Shown here: positions 50,334-60,005 of the stretch, in pieces
How the letters are laid out: each line of letters starts with the position of its first letter
How positions within the stretch are numbered: position 1 is the first letter of the stretch
DNA from: Bog-473 sp963828505
Lineage (GTDB): Bacteria > Actinomycetota > Acidimicrobiia > Acidimicrobiales > RAAP-2
Length of the DNA: 64,000 nucleotides
Direction: 5' to 3'
NCBI GenBank assembly: GCA_963828505.1
Contig: CAWHFM010000009.1
Coordinates: 434,001-498,000 of the forward strand
Notes under the pieces: generated by a model
What the model saw: the letters and a program-made list of their open reading frames with translations, nothing else
What the model was told of the DNA's origin: nothing
Database searches by the model: none
Position numbers and translations under genes: made by a program

Positions 50334-51503
50334 ATGGCTACCGAGCATCGTGTCGGGGGGCCGTCGGCAACCGACGGTGTGGCGCGCTTCGGGCTGGCGC
50401 CACCCCGCCGGTTCATGCTGCCTGCGATCCTTCTCCTGCTGTCTGAGCAGCCCGGGTACGGATATGGCCTGGTGCCGCGGCTCGTCGAATTCCGTTTCGG
50501 CCACGTCGATCGTCCTGCCGTCTACCGCGCTCTGGCCCAGCTCGAGCGCGATGGACTGGTGCAGGTCTCCGAGAACGACCATCAGCCCGGGCAGGCGCGC
50601 CGCGTCTACTCGGTGACGCCGCTGGGGGAGCGCGTGCTCCGGGTGTGGATGGGGGTCATCCGGGAGGAACACGCGCACCTGGGCGAGGTCATCCGGCGCT
50701 ACCAGGCCACCGCCACCATCGACTCGGTCCTGTCCGAGGTCGAGGGCGGATGGGTGCCCGAATTGGACATGGCCTGGTCACCGGTATCGACGACGTCTCT
50801 ATGGCGTCGACGGTTGATATCCCCGGACAATGACAGTGACGACGCCGCTCCCACCGTTCCCGACATTGCGGGCGGTTCGGAGGATTCGGAGCGGTCGAGC
50901 TCCTCGAGGGGTTTGCCTGGCGAGTTCGGCCCGCAGCAGGATGCAGGCCTCACTCGGCTCGACGACCCCTCGGGGACTCCCACGATGGGCCGGTTCGTCC
51001 TCGATCCCGAGAGATCAGCCGTGCTGATCGATGCTCGCTCGACGGTGGGACCCATCTGTTTCGGCACCACCGGAGTCCAAGGTTCCCTGTACGCCGCCAT
51101 GGGGTATGCCGGAGTCGATACGGACATCCCTCCGACGGGTTGGCTCACCATCGACATGACGCGTTTGAGCTCGGGCAACAAACTTTACGACGCCGAACTC
51201 CACCGCCGCATCAACTCCCGCCGCTTCCCGACCGCCAAGGTGGAGCTGAAGGAGTGCATGCCGAGTGCGCCCGGCTGGCGGTACCGCCTGCGAGGTGAGT
51301 TGACGTTCCATGGCATCACGCGCCGGACGGAGGGTACGGTGCAAATAGAGTCCGCGTCGGACGATCGCATCGTCATCAGCGGCGAGCAGGCCTTCGACAT
51401 CCGCGACTTCGCGCTTCCGTCGCCCACCATGCTGATGCTGCGCATCTTCCCGGATGTCCGCGTGCGTCTCTACGCCGAGGCGGAGCGGTCCGACGACGAC
51501 TGA
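50334..51503 (+). CDS. PadR-type repressor fused to a YceI domain
   Basis: The 389-residue protein has a PadR winged helix at ~25-110 (PAILLLLSEQPGYGYGLVPR, RPAVYRALAQLERDGLVQVS, RRVYSVTPLGERVLRVWM) and a YceI-like barrel at ~213-385 (GRFVLDPERSAVLIDARSTV, LSSGNKLYDAELHRRINSRR, GELTFHGITRRTEGTVQIES, QAFDIRDFALPSPTMLMLRI). A Ser/Asp-rich linker joins them. The YceI half is similar to the separate YceI protein in the hydrogenase operon. The gene is divergent from the operon, the usual position of a local regulator. I propose that the YceI half binds a lipid or quinone-like ligand controlling DNA binding; this is inference. ATG 50334 is the chosen start. Confidence 0.88.
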   Translation: MATEHRVGGPSATDGVARFGLAPPRRFMLPAILLLLSEQPGYGYGLVPRLVEFRFGHVDRPAVYRALAQLERDGLVQVSENDHQPGQARRVYSVTPLGERVLRVWMGVIREEHAHLGEVIRRYQATATIDSVLSEVEGGWVPELDMAWSPVSTTSLWRRRLISPDNDSDDAAPTVPDIAGGSEDSERSSSSRGLPGEFGPQQDAGLTRLDDPSGTPTMGRFVLDPERSAVLIDARSTVGPICFGTTGVQGSLYAAMGYAGVDTDIPPTGWLTIDMTRLSSGNKLYDAELHRRINSRRFPTAKVELKECMPSAPGWRYRLRGELTFHGITRRTEGTVQIESASDDRIVISGEQAFDIRDFALPSPTMLMLRIFPDVRVRLYAEAERSDDD

Positions 51504-51617
51504 TCCCTGGTCGACCGCCTGTCGTGCTCGCCAGGGAGAAATGGACGTTGGCTCCGCCGGGCCAGACCAGCTCGCGGACGCAGTCGAACTCTCTGGCCGC
51601 TGGCCCCGCGGTGACGC

Positions 51618-52448
51618 TCAGTGCGATGAGGCCGTGTCCTCCTGGGGACCTGCCTGATCGGTGATGTCCTGGCCGATACCCCGCAGGCCGACGGCCTTGC
51701 CGTCCGAACCCAGGGTCGGGTTGGCGTGCACCCAGACGACGTGCGTCTTGTGATCGGGGTGGGTGACCCGGTACTCCAGGTCAACCGGCCGGGAGGAGCC
51801 CACCGAATTGATCATGGCCTCTCGCACCCGGTCGCGGTCGGTTCCACTGATCTGCTCCATGTAGGACTCGAAGGTGCCGGCGAAGTCCAAGGGGTCGATC
51901 CCGTGGATGCGGTGGAACTCCATGCTCCACTGCACCGCGCCCGTCCTCAGGTCCCAGAGCCAACTGCCGACGTGAGAGAGCGCCTCCGCTTCTTCCAGGC
52001 GGGCATCGATTTCTGCCAGCGTTGCCTGAGCGAGATGCTGCTCGGTGACATCGCGTGCCACGACCACCTGCCCGAGGGTCAGGCCCTCGTGGTCGACCAG
52101 TGGTGCCAAAGACAGGGAGACGGGTATGGGGAGCCCATCGGGGCGCACGATCTCCGTCTCGAAATGCCGGATGCGTTCACCCGCGCCCACACGTGCGATC
52201 ACCTCGTCGACCTCCTCCCGGAGGTGCGGGGCGAAGACGGTACTGATGGGACCACCCTCGACCTCTCGCGGCGTGCGGCCGAACAGCCTCTCTGCGTTCT
52301 CGCTGAAGTAGGTGACCACAGCCTGGGGGTCACAGGTGATCACAGCATCATCGGTCAACTCGATGATGGCACGGAGAAGCGCGCCCGATGGGGCTGCCTG
52401 ACAGAGCGCATCTTGTCTGTCGTTGCCGGTTTCATCCGTATCGCCCAT
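51618..52448 (-). CDS. Two-PAS-domain protein without an output domain
   Basis: The 276-residue protein contains two PAS/PAC units. PAS1 (~33-150) reads ALLRAIIELTDDAVITCDPQ, FSENAERLFGRTPREVEGGP and the PAC part GLTLGQVVVARDVTEQHLAQ. A helical linker LAEIDARLEEAEALSHVGSW leads to PAS2 (~165-265), with AVQWSMEFHRIHGIDPLDFA and VWVHANPTLGSDGKAVGLRGIGQD. The protein ends there, with no kinase, GGDEF or HTH domain. It may be a sensor that acts through partners or be a truncated kinase. ATG 52448 follows GGAG; an in-frame longer form is possible. Position between padR-yceI and hypAB suggests redox or O2/H2 signalling. Confidence 0.82.
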   Translation of the reverse strand: MGDTDETGNDRQDALCQAAPSGALLRAIIELTDDAVITCDPQAVVTYFSENAERLFGRTPREVEGGPISTVFAPHLREEVDEVIARVGAGERIRHFETEIVRPDGLPIPVSLSLAPLVDHEGLTLGQVVVARDVTEQHLAQATLAEIDARLEEAEALSHVGSWLWDLRTGAVQWSMEFHRIHGIDPLDFAGTFESYMEQISGTDRDRVREAMINSVGSSRPVDLEYRVTHPDHKTHVVWVHANPTLGSDGKAVGLRGIGQDITDQAGPQEDTASSH

Positions 52449-52762
52449 GCATTCTCCGGCTGCTCTCGGTCCCCTGGTTGGTGTGCCCTCGAGACGGTCT
52501 GGCATTCGAACTTCACGGAGATGAGTCCCCGCCGGGATGGCCACCGAGAGCATCCTAGGCCTCGCCAACCCGGCGAAGGCGGCCCGCTCCGTCGGACCGC
52601 CTCCCGCCGGTGTCGTGGCCCGGTGCCGCCGAGCGAGCACAATCGATCGACTCTGTTGCCAACTGCCGGTCAACGGGAGAAGAACGTCACGGGGCGTCTG
52701 TTCCCGTCGCCCACCGTTTCCCTCGTTGACCGGCCAGTTATGCTCCAATCGAGGTGCCGGCC

Positions 52763-53101
52763 ATGCACGAACTCTCCATCTGCAGCGCAATTGCGAGCAC
52801 GGCAGCCAAACACGCGGAGGGGCGTTCGGTGTCCCAGGTGACCGTGCAGATCGGTCATCTACGCCAAGTCGTGCCCGACGCGCTCCAGTTCAGTTGGGAG
52901 GTGGTCTCGAGCTCCACCGACCTCAAAGATGCAGCCCTGGTGATTCAGCAGGTACCCGCGGTGGTCGAGTGCACGAACTGCGGAGCAACGACGACCCTTG
53001 ATCTGCCGATCCTGGCTTGCGGGAAATGCGAGGGATTCGACGTCAAGTTGTTGAGCGGCGAAGAGCTTCTGGTGGTATCGATCGATCTGGTGGACGTGTA
53101 G
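52763..53101 (+). CDS. hypA: HypA, nickel insertion metallochaperone
   Basis: HypA binds Ni through its N-terminus and works with HypB to load the large subunit. The 112-residue sequence begins MHELSICSAIAS with the Ni-ligand His2, and has the structural zinc site CTNC (Cys70/73) and CGKC (Cys86/89). The middle QVTVQIGHLRQVVPDALQFS is characteristic. GAGGTG precedes the ATG. It is followed, after a 2-base gap, by hypB. Both lie outside the main operon, on the other strand. Confidence 0.96.
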   Translation: MHELSICSAIASTAAKHAEGRSVSQVTVQIGHLRQVVPDALQFSWEVVSSSTDLKDAALVIQQVPAVVECTNCGATTTLDLPILACGKCEGFDVKLLSGEELLVVSIDLVDV

Positions 53102-53103
53102 CC

Positions 53104-53958
<855 letters not shown>

Positions 53959-54028
53959 GCAATCCGAATCGACTTCGCTTACACTCGTCGAACCTGCACG
54001 GAGCAGAGGATGCATAGGGGAGGAAGAT

Positions 54029-54478
54029 ATGCGCCGTTTCTTGCTTTCGCGGTGATCGGTCTCGGCTTCACGTGCCGACGACCGTTGCGGTCATCGGCTC
54101 GTCGTCACAGTCTGCGTTCGCGACAGGTGTCGAGCGTGGCGTGCAAGACGTGGTCGGAACGGCCTCCGGCAACGTCACGATCTCGCACTGCAAGCCTCAT
54201 AACGCGGCGTACTATCGGCGACCGGCGCGACACGGCGCTCGCGGCCTGTCGGTGACATGGACACCCAGTAACAAGAAGACCCATTTGTCGTTCACAGTCA
54301 CCTCGCCCGGCCAGGGTGTCTGCGCGCCGGAGCACTGAGGAGGACGCGGCGGGGACGGTGATCTCGCCCGGCGGCAGCAACATCTACACCGAGGTCGGGA
54401 CAGTCGTGAGCATTCGAGTTTGCGTCGACGCCAGTGGCAACATCACCTTGGTGCCCGGCACCAAGGTCGAGCTCTGAG
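54029..54478 (+). pseudogene. Decayed gene for a secreted protein (several frameshifts)
   Basis: Coding-like pieces in different frames follow each other. A start MRRFLL (54029) is followed in another frame by LAFAVIGLGFT, then a third frame gives VPTTVAVIGSSSQSAFATGV and HLSFTVTSPGQGVCAPEH, ending at 54338. A last piece (from ~54340) gives TVISPGGSNIYTEVGTVVSI and RVCVDASGNITLVPGTKVEL before a stop at 54478. Together they look like a small exported protein with a signal peptide. At least two indels are needed to join them. GGAGGAAG before 54029 supports the start. A sequencing error is the alternative explanation. Confidence 0.5.
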
Positions 54479-54780
54479 CTTGCCCGACGCCGGTGACGAA
54501 CGGCGGTCACTGGAATCGCCGTCGGCGCACCAGTGCGTGACGCCGGTGAAGACCAAGCCCTGATGCCCGTCTGACGTTTCCTTTCCAGTCGCCGGCCCCC
54601 AAACGGCAAATCGCTGATGCGGTCGTTTCCACCCGCCGGTCACGGTGCATCGCAGGTGCGTTCGGCGACCGTCGAGGCGGCAGGCCAAGCATCCTCGCGG
54701 GACCGTTACGATGCGAAGGTCACCGAGAGAGGTGGTACGGAGTCGACGGGAGCCGGCTCCTGCGACAGTTTGGGGGTTGT
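54479..54780. other. Intergenic region without a recognised gene
   Basis: This 302-base stretch has no frame with recognisable motifs. It probably holds the promoter of the carboxymuconolactone-decarboxylase-like gene at 54781. No repeat or RNA structure stands out. Confidence 0.5.
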
Positions 54781-55368
54781 GTGCCGAGAATTGAGCCGAT
54801 TCCGCTAGATGAGCTGGCGCCGGAGCCTCGTCGCATCATCGAAGAAGGCGTGGCCGGCGGGTTGTACGCGACGCCCGTTCCGCTACAGATCTTCGCCTAC
54901 AAGACGTCGCAGATCCTGATGACGGACGCCGCCCGGACCACCTGGGGCCAGCAGTCACTGCTCGGTGGGAGGATCCTCGAGTTGCTGCGAATCCGGAGCG
55001 CCCAGCTGGGCGAGTGCCAGCCCTGCATGCAGTCGCGCAAGCACGATTCCATCACGGACGAGGACGTGGCCTGCCTCGTGTCGCCCGGAGGCTCGGAACT
55101 GAGCGAGCAAGAACGCCTCGCCGTCGAATTCCTGGACCTTCTCTCGGCCGATCACCACGCCATTGACGACGAGTTCTACCGACGATTGGGAGAGCACTTC
55201 ACGGCGGCGCAGATCATCGAGCTCGGCTTTGCCTGTGCCAACTCCATGGGTCTGCACCGCTTCATCCACACCCTTGACGTGTTCGGGCAGGGTGCGCCGG
55301 TCATCCCCTACAGTCCCGATCAGGTCGACGCCGCCATGGAGGAGCGAACCCCCGCACACCGCGGATAG
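54781..55368 (+). CDS. Carboxymuconolactone decarboxylase/AhpD-like protein
   Basis: The 195-residue helical protein carries the CMD/AhpD motif: GECQPCMQSRKHD with Cys79 and Cys82 and His88, the redox pair and proton relay of AhpD-type peroxidases. The flanking helices fit (LGGRILELLRIRSAQL; SEQERLAVEFLDLLSADHHA; AQIIELGFACANSMGLHRFI). The family ranges from real decarboxylases to thiol peroxidases; the CxxC argues for the AhpD-type. GTG 54781 starts with PRIEPIPLDELAP, as expected. It precedes the catabolic island by ~230 bases on the same strand, possibly unrelated. Confidence 0.85.
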   Translation: MPRIEPIPLDELAPEPRRIIEEGVAGGLYATPVPLQIFAYKTSQILMTDAARTTWGQQSLLGGRILELLRIRSAQLGECQPCMQSRKHDSITDEDVACLVSPGGSELSEQERLAVEFLDLLSADHHAIDDEFYRRLGEHFTAAQIIELGFACANSMGLHRFIHTLDVFGQGAPVIPYSPDQVDAAMEERTPAHRG

Positions 55369-55586
55369 CGACGAATCATGCGGGCTCGACCGATGTCGAC
55401 GGTCTGACGCGCCTCTGCTCTGTTGTGTCCTGCGGGTTTGCTGACTAACCCTCCTTGCGCCGTCGCGGCGGATCACCAGTGCTGCTGCGGCGGCGGCATA
55501 CGGCGCGCCGCCCCCATGTGGTTTGAGAGCGTCAGCGGTCGAAACGGGCGAGCTGCGGCCAGAGATCCGCTGACTGGATATTGAGT

Positions 55587-55592
55587 TATTAT
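55587..55592 (+). promoter_or_regulatory. Candidate -10 box for a leaderless transcript
   Basis: TATTAT at 55587-55592 sits in a strikingly AT-rich patch six bases before the ATG at 55599, with no Shine-Dalgarno sequence. This distance fits a -10 box with transcription starting at or next to the ATG. No clear -35 is visible. Confidence 0.5.
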
Positions 55593-55598
55593 ACATTT

Positions 55599-56471
55599 AT
55601 GACATCTACCGAGTCGACTCCAGCAAAGACGTCCTTTCGGTCCTTACTGAACGATCCCGGACTGATCGTCGCTCCAGGTGCCTACGACGGGATTACCGCC
55701 CGGCTCATCGAGCAGGCGGGTTTCCCAATGGTGTACATGACCGGCGCTGGGACTGCTGCCGCGAGGGGCTTCCCTGACTACGGCTTACTCACGATGTCAG
55801 AGATGGTGGAGAACGCAGCCATCATCGCCCGGTCGGTGAACGTTCCCGTGTTGGCGGACGCTGACACGGGATACGGCAACGAGTTGAACGTAACCCGCAC
55901 CGTCCGTGAGTTCGAAGGTCGAGGGGTGGCGGGGATCCACCTCGAAGACCAGGTCTCCCCCAAGCGGTGCGGGCACCTCGACGGCAAGACGGTGGTGGAA
56001 AGGGATCGTTTCGTTTCTCTGATTCGCGCCGCCGTCGAAGCCCGTCGCTCTGAGGATTTCGTGATCGTGGCTCGCACTGATGCCATCTCCACGATTGGTT
56101 TTGCCGAGGCAGTCGATCGCGCCAATGCTGCGCTGGAGGCGGGTGCGGACGTTGCGTTCGTCGAGGCTCTCGAATCCATGGGGCAGGTAGAATCGGTTCC
56201 GAAGGAAGTTGCGGGCCCCTGCCTGCTCAACGTGGTGCCGTCGGGCAAGACACCGGTGACCGATCTCGGGCAGGCCGAAGACCTGGGTTACAAAGTCGCC
56301 ATTTGTCCCGGTCTGCTCCTTGGGGCAACGGTGATGGTGGGCGACGCAGTGCTCAAGAGCCTCCAGGAGACCCGCCAGCATCCCGGTGGTGGAGGTCCAG
56401 GCACCGTGGGTGAGTTGTTCAAGCGATTCGGTGCCGAGGAGTGGGACACGATCCGCGAGCGCTTCGAGTGA
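55599..56471 (+). CDS. PEP mutase/isocitrate lyase-family lyase (methylisocitrate- or dimethylmalate-lyase-like)
   Basis: This 290-residue enzyme has the family's Mg2+ and catalytic motifs: VPVLADADTGYGN (Asp87, Asp89), GIHLEDQVSPKRCGHL with Glu116/Asp117 and Cys124 in KRCGH, and RTDAISTIGFAEAVDRA. These are hallmarks of 2-methylisocitrate lyase, 2,3-dimethylmalate lyase, oxaloacetate decarboxylase and carboxyphosphonoenolpyruvate mutase relatives. KRCGH with a catalytic-type Cys points to C-C cleaving lyases and not to phosphonopyruvate mutase. It starts the plus-strand operon. The stop overlaps the next gene's GTG (GTGA). Confidence 0.9.
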   Translation: MTSTESTPAKTSFRSLLNDPGLIVAPGAYDGITARLIEQAGFPMVYMTGAGTAAARGFPDYGLLTMSEMVENAAIIARSVNVPVLADADTGYGNELNVTRTVREFEGRGVAGIHLEDQVSPKRCGHLDGKTVVERDRFVSLIRAAVEARRSEDFVIVARTDAISTIGFAEAVDRANAALEAGADVAFVEALESMGQVESVPKEVAGPCLLNVVPSGKTPVTDLGQAEDLGYKVAICPGLLLGATVMVGDAVLKSLQETRQHPGGGGPGTVGELFKRFGAEEWDTIRERFE

Positions 56472-57883
56472 GCGCAGTCAGCAGTAACGGTCAGACGCTG
56501 TGCGACAAGATTTGGAGTTCCCACATCGTCGAGGACCTGGGGGAGGGTTGGGCTCTCCTTCATATCGATCGCCACCTGCTCCACGACCTCTCTGGTCCTT
56601 CGGCGCTGATCGACATCAAACGACGCGGTCTGACGGTGGGCCAGCCTGCGCAGGTGTTCTCCCTGGCCGACCACCTGGTCTCGACTGAATCTGACCGGAC
56701 TCCCGATTCGAGTCCCGTCGGTGCACCGATGTGGGCTGTCTTGAAGGCTGAGTCCGAAGCGGCTGGTATCGACGTGGCCGGAGTGGGCGATCCCGGGCAG
56801 GGCATCGTGCACGTCTCGGGCCCCGAGCAAGGCATGGTGCTGCCGGGCCTCACGGTGATTTGTGGCGATAGTCACACCTGCACGAACGGCGCCCTCGGCG
56901 CCTTGGCCTTCGGAGTCGGATCGTCCCAGAGCGCCCAGGCCCTGGCCACACGAGCCCTCCTCCAGCATCGGCCGGCCGACATGCGCATCACGATCGACGG
57001 GGTCCGTGGCCCACTGGTTGCGGCCAAGGACCTGGCTCTCTATCTCATTGCGTCGCTCGGTGCCTCCGCCGGGGTCGGTTACGCCGTCGAATACGCCGGG
57101 CCGACCGTTGAGCAGTTGACGGTCGAGGAGCGCCTGACCCTGTGCAATATGACCGTCGAGTTGGGCGCACGCTTCGGCATCATCGCCCCCGACGAAACGA
57201 CGATCGAATGGATCAAGGGACGCCGACTCGCTCCAAAAGGTGACGCCTGGGAGGAAGCATTGCGGGCGTGGCGTGGGCTTCGCACGGATCATGGTGCGGT
57301 GTTCGACCGAGAGGAGCATTTCGACGCAAGTCGCATTGATCCCATGGTCACCTGGGGCACCAGCCCGGAACACGGGGTCGAAGTCGGCGGGGAGGTTCCG
57401 GACCCCCTCCATGCCATCGACGCTTCTCAGGCGCAAGCATGGCGAGACGCTCAGGAGTACATGGGCCTTCGACCCGGGCAGTCGCTTTCAACGGTGCCCG
57501 TGGACTGGGTATTTCTCGGGTCTTGCACCAACTCGAGGCTGTCGGACCTCCGCGCCGCGGCGGAGGTGGTGCGTGGACGGAGAGTGGCTGCGGGTGTCAT
57601 CGCGTGGGTCGTTCCGGGTTCGGAGGCGGTACGTCACGACGCCGAGGCCGAGGGCCTCGATCGAGTGTTCACCGAAGCGGGCTTCGCCTGGCGTCGGGCG
57701 GGATGCAGCCTCTGCGTTGCCGCAAATGGTGACCGCATTCCCTCAGGGGCCCGGTGCGTGTCGACCTCGAACCGGAACTTCGTTGGTCGCCAGGGCCCAG
57801 GCGCTCGCACCCATCTCGCCAGTCCGGTCACGGCGGCGGCGGCAGCCGTCGACGGTCATTTGATCGACCCGCGGAGTTTGTGA
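56468..57883 (+). CDS. Aconitase/LeuC-type hydratase, large subunit
   Basis: The 471-residue protein has the three [4Fe-4S] ligands of the aconitase family: Cys353 in LGSCTNSRLSDL, and Cys413 and Cys416 in AGCSLCVAANGDR. Other blocks are ICGDSHTCTNGALGALAFGV and SNRNFVGRQGPGA near the end. Size and order match LeuC-type large subunits, used by isopropylmalate isomerase, homoaconitase, citraconate hydratase and dimethylmaleate hydratase. Because no leu genes are near and a lyase precedes it, a dedicated catabolic hydratase is more likely than LeuC. It overlaps the lyase gene by four bases and the small-subunit gene by one. Confidence 0.92.
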   Translation: MSAVSSNGQTLCDKIWSSHIVEDLGEGWALLHIDRHLLHDLSGPSALIDIKRRGLTVGQPAQVFSLADHLVSTESDRTPDSSPVGAPMWAVLKAESEAAGIDVAGVGDPGQGIVHVSGPEQGMVLPGLTVICGDSHTCTNGALGALAFGVGSSQSAQALATRALLQHRPADMRITIDGVRGPLVAAKDLALYLIASLGASAGVGYAVEYAGPTVEQLTVEERLTLCNMTVELGARFGIIAPDETTIEWIKGRRLAPKGDAWEEALRAWRGLRTDHGAVFDREEHFDASRIDPMVTWGTSPEHGVEVGGEVPDPLHAIDASQAQAWRDAQEYMGLRPGQSLSTVPVDWVFLGSCTNSRLSDLRAAAEVVRGRRVAAGVIAWVVPGSEAVRHDAEAEGLDRVFTEAGFAWRRAGCSLCVAANGDRIPSGARCVSTSNRNFVGRQGPGARTHLASPVTAAAAAVDGHLIDPRSL

Positions 57884-58515
57884 TGGAGCGTGCTCCTCTC
57901 ACCACATTGAGCGGGAAAGCCGTTCCGCTCATGCTGCCCAACGTCGATACCGACGTGATCATCCGGGTCGAGCGCATGACCAGCACCGAACCCGAAGCCC
58001 TGGCACCTTATGCCTTCGAGTCACTGCGTCACCGGGCCGGCCCCGGAGAGGTGTTCGACGACGAGCGGTATGCGGGGGCACCCATACTGGTGGCGGGCCA
58101 GAACTTCGGTTGTGGATCGTCTCGGGAGCCCGCTGTTTGGGCGGTCATGGGGCTTGGGTTCCGCTGTGTGATCGCTCCGAGCTTTGGTGACATCTTCCGA
58201 TCGAACTGCCTGACCAACGGTGTTCTTCCCGTCGTTCTCCCACGCTTCGCCGTCGACGAGGTCGCGGGAGCCGCCCAGAGCCTCGAAGAGGTGACGGTGG
58301 ATCTGCCCGCTCAAGAAGTTCGGATCGCCGACACAACGTGGACGTTCGAAGTCGGTGCGACGCACAAGTTGATGCTGGTCGACGGACTCGACGAGTTCAC
58401 CCTTTCCCTCCGTCTGGCGGACCAGGTGCTCCATTGGGAAACAAAGGACAAAGTGGCACGGCCCTGGGCATGGGTACCTCAGCGGGAATCGACGATGGAG
58501 GAGACGCCCACGTGA
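57883..58515 (+). CDS. Aconitase/LeuD-type hydratase, small subunit
   Basis: The 210-residue partner has the LeuD swivel-domain motifs: PNVDTDVIIRVERM at ~19-32, ILVAGQNFGCGSSREPAVWA at ~68-87, and CVIAPSFGDIFRSNCLTNG. The segment after DVIIR, which sets substrate choice in LeuD proteins, reads VERMTSTEPEAL and differs from the YLRTG-type loops of isopropylmalate isomerases, supporting a different substrate. The ATG overlaps the TGA of the large subunit (TGATG), so translation is coupled. Confidence 0.92.
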   Translation: MERAPLTTLSGKAVPLMLPNVDTDVIIRVERMTSTEPEALAPYAFESLRHRAGPGEVFDDERYAGAPILVAGQNFGCGSSREPAVWAVMGLGFRCVIAPSFGDIFRSNCLTNGVLPVVLPRFAVDEVAGAAQSLEEVTVDLPAQEVRIADTTWTFEVGATHKLMLVDGLDEFTLSLRLADQVLHWETKDKVARPWAWVPQRESTMEETPT

Positions 58516-59948
58516 CGGATGGAGTCCCTGGGGCCGACCTGCCGTTGGGCGGCACCACCGCCCGCGTCGCAGCCTGGATCGCCGGTTTCGGAACGAACAG
58601 TGCTCCGTCAGAGGTACTCGAGCGCGCCAAGCTCCTGATCCTCGACGGGATCGGGTGCGCGCTGGTCGGCGCCCATCTCCCATGGTCAGTGACCGCCGTC
58701 GATGCCGTGACAGCCTTTGAGGGAACTGGTGACGTACCGATCATCGGGTGGGGGAGGTCAGCTGCTGGTCCTGCCGCCGCCCTGCTGAACAGCACGTTCA
58801 TTCAGGGATTCGAACTGGACGACTTCCACCCCCTCGCTCCCTTGCACAGTGCATCTCTCATCGTCCCGGTCCTTCTCTCGGCCGCCCATGGGGATCCGAG
58901 TATCGACGGCGCTCGATTCGTTGGCGCCGCCATCGCTGGGTTCGAGGTTGGTCCTCGTGTCGGATTGGCGTTGCACGGCTCTGAGATGCTTTCGAGAGGG
59001 TGGCACTCTGGGCCGGTCTTCGGATCGATCGCCTCGGCTGCTGCTGCAGCAAACCTGCTCGGCCTCGATGCCCATGCCGTCGAGGATGCGCTGGGCCTGG
59101 GCGCCACTCAGGCCGGCGGGTTGATGGCGGCTCAGTTCGGTGCGGACAGCAAGAGGATGCAACACGGCTTCGCAGCTCGCAACGGCCTCTACGCCTCGCA
59201 GTTGGCCCGGGCTGGCTACAGCGGGATCAAGGCTGTCTTCGACCAGCCGTACGGGGGTTTCCTCTCTACCTTTGGGGAAGGCCATGACCCCGACGTCAGC
59301 CAGGTCGACGGAGAGCTGGGCGAACGATGGGAAACGTTGCGCATCGCCATCAAGCCGTACGCGGCCATGGGCGGCCTTCATGGCGCGATCGATGCCGTGT
59401 TGGAGATCGCCGCCATACGCCCCCTCGTGGTGGACGAGATTGAGGCCATCGACGTCGAGTTGAGCCACACCGTCTACCACCACGGCTGGTGGCCACCGGA
59501 ACGTCCGCTCACGCCGACGGGTGCGCAGATGAACGTGGCCTATTCGATTGCGGTGGTGGCGATCGATGGGACCGCCCTCATCGACCAATACAGTCCGGCA
59601 CGAATCGACGCTGACGACATATGGGAGCTCATCCCACGAGTCCAAGCCCATCATCAGGTCGAGTTCGACCAGCAATCGCTCGGTCGTGGTCAGACCCGGG
59701 TGACGATCCGTTTCCGCGATGGGCAGGTCCTGGACTCGTATCAGTTCGCCGCCAAGTCCATCCTGTCCCCGCCTGATGCCGACGCCGTGGTGGCAAAGTT
59801 CGAGGCGCTCACCCGGAGGGTCCTCGACCCTGGCCGACAGGGAGCCATAAGGGACGCAGTTCTCGGGCTCGATACCACCACTGACGTCCGTCCTTTGGTG
59901 GAGCTCTTGGTGGATCCTGTCCGATCTCCGTTCGATCCTGACGAATGA
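58512..59948 (+). CDS. MmgE/PrpD-family protein
   Basis: The 478-residue protein is a member of the 2-methylcitrate dehydratase/cis-aconitate decarboxylase superfamily: VLERAKLLILDGIGCALVGA, AALLNSTFIQGFELDDFHPL (the active-site Asp and His region), SASLIVPVLLSAAHG, then DSKRMQHGFAARNGLYASQL and the IKPYAAMGGLHGAIDAVLEI lid-domain helix. PrpD dehydrates 2-methylcitrate; relatives form itaconate or isomerise related acids. The exact reaction is open. GTG 58512 is chosen because GGAGGAG lies seven bases upstream and the stop of the small subunit overlaps (GTGA). It ends the operon, 57 bases from the convergent gntR. Confidence 0.9.
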   Translation: MTDGVPGADLPLGGTTARVAAWIAGFGTNSAPSEVLERAKLLILDGIGCALVGAHLPWSVTAVDAVTAFEGTGDVPIIGWGRSAAGPAAALLNSTFIQGFELDDFHPLAPLHSASLIVPVLLSAAHGDPSIDGARFVGAAIAGFEVGPRVGLALHGSEMLSRGWHSGPVFGSIASAAAAANLLGLDAHAVEDALGLGATQAGGLMAAQFGADSKRMQHGFAARNGLYASQLARAGYSGIKAVFDQPYGGFLSTFGEGHDPDVSQVDGELGERWETLRIAIKPYAAMGGLHGAIDAVLEIAAIRPLVVDEIEAIDVELSHTVYHHGWWPPERPLTPTGAQMNVAYSIAVVAIDGTALIDQYSPARIDADDIWELIPRVQAHHQVEFDQQSLGRGQTRVTIRFRDGQVLDSYQFAAKSILSPPDADAVVAKFEALTRRVLDPGRQGAIRDAVLGLDTTTDVRPLVELLVDPVRSPFDPDE

Positions 59949-60005
59949 TTTGCTGGGTGCATCCCGGCCGACCCAACCACATCAATGAGAGGCTGGCCTG
60001 CGTCG

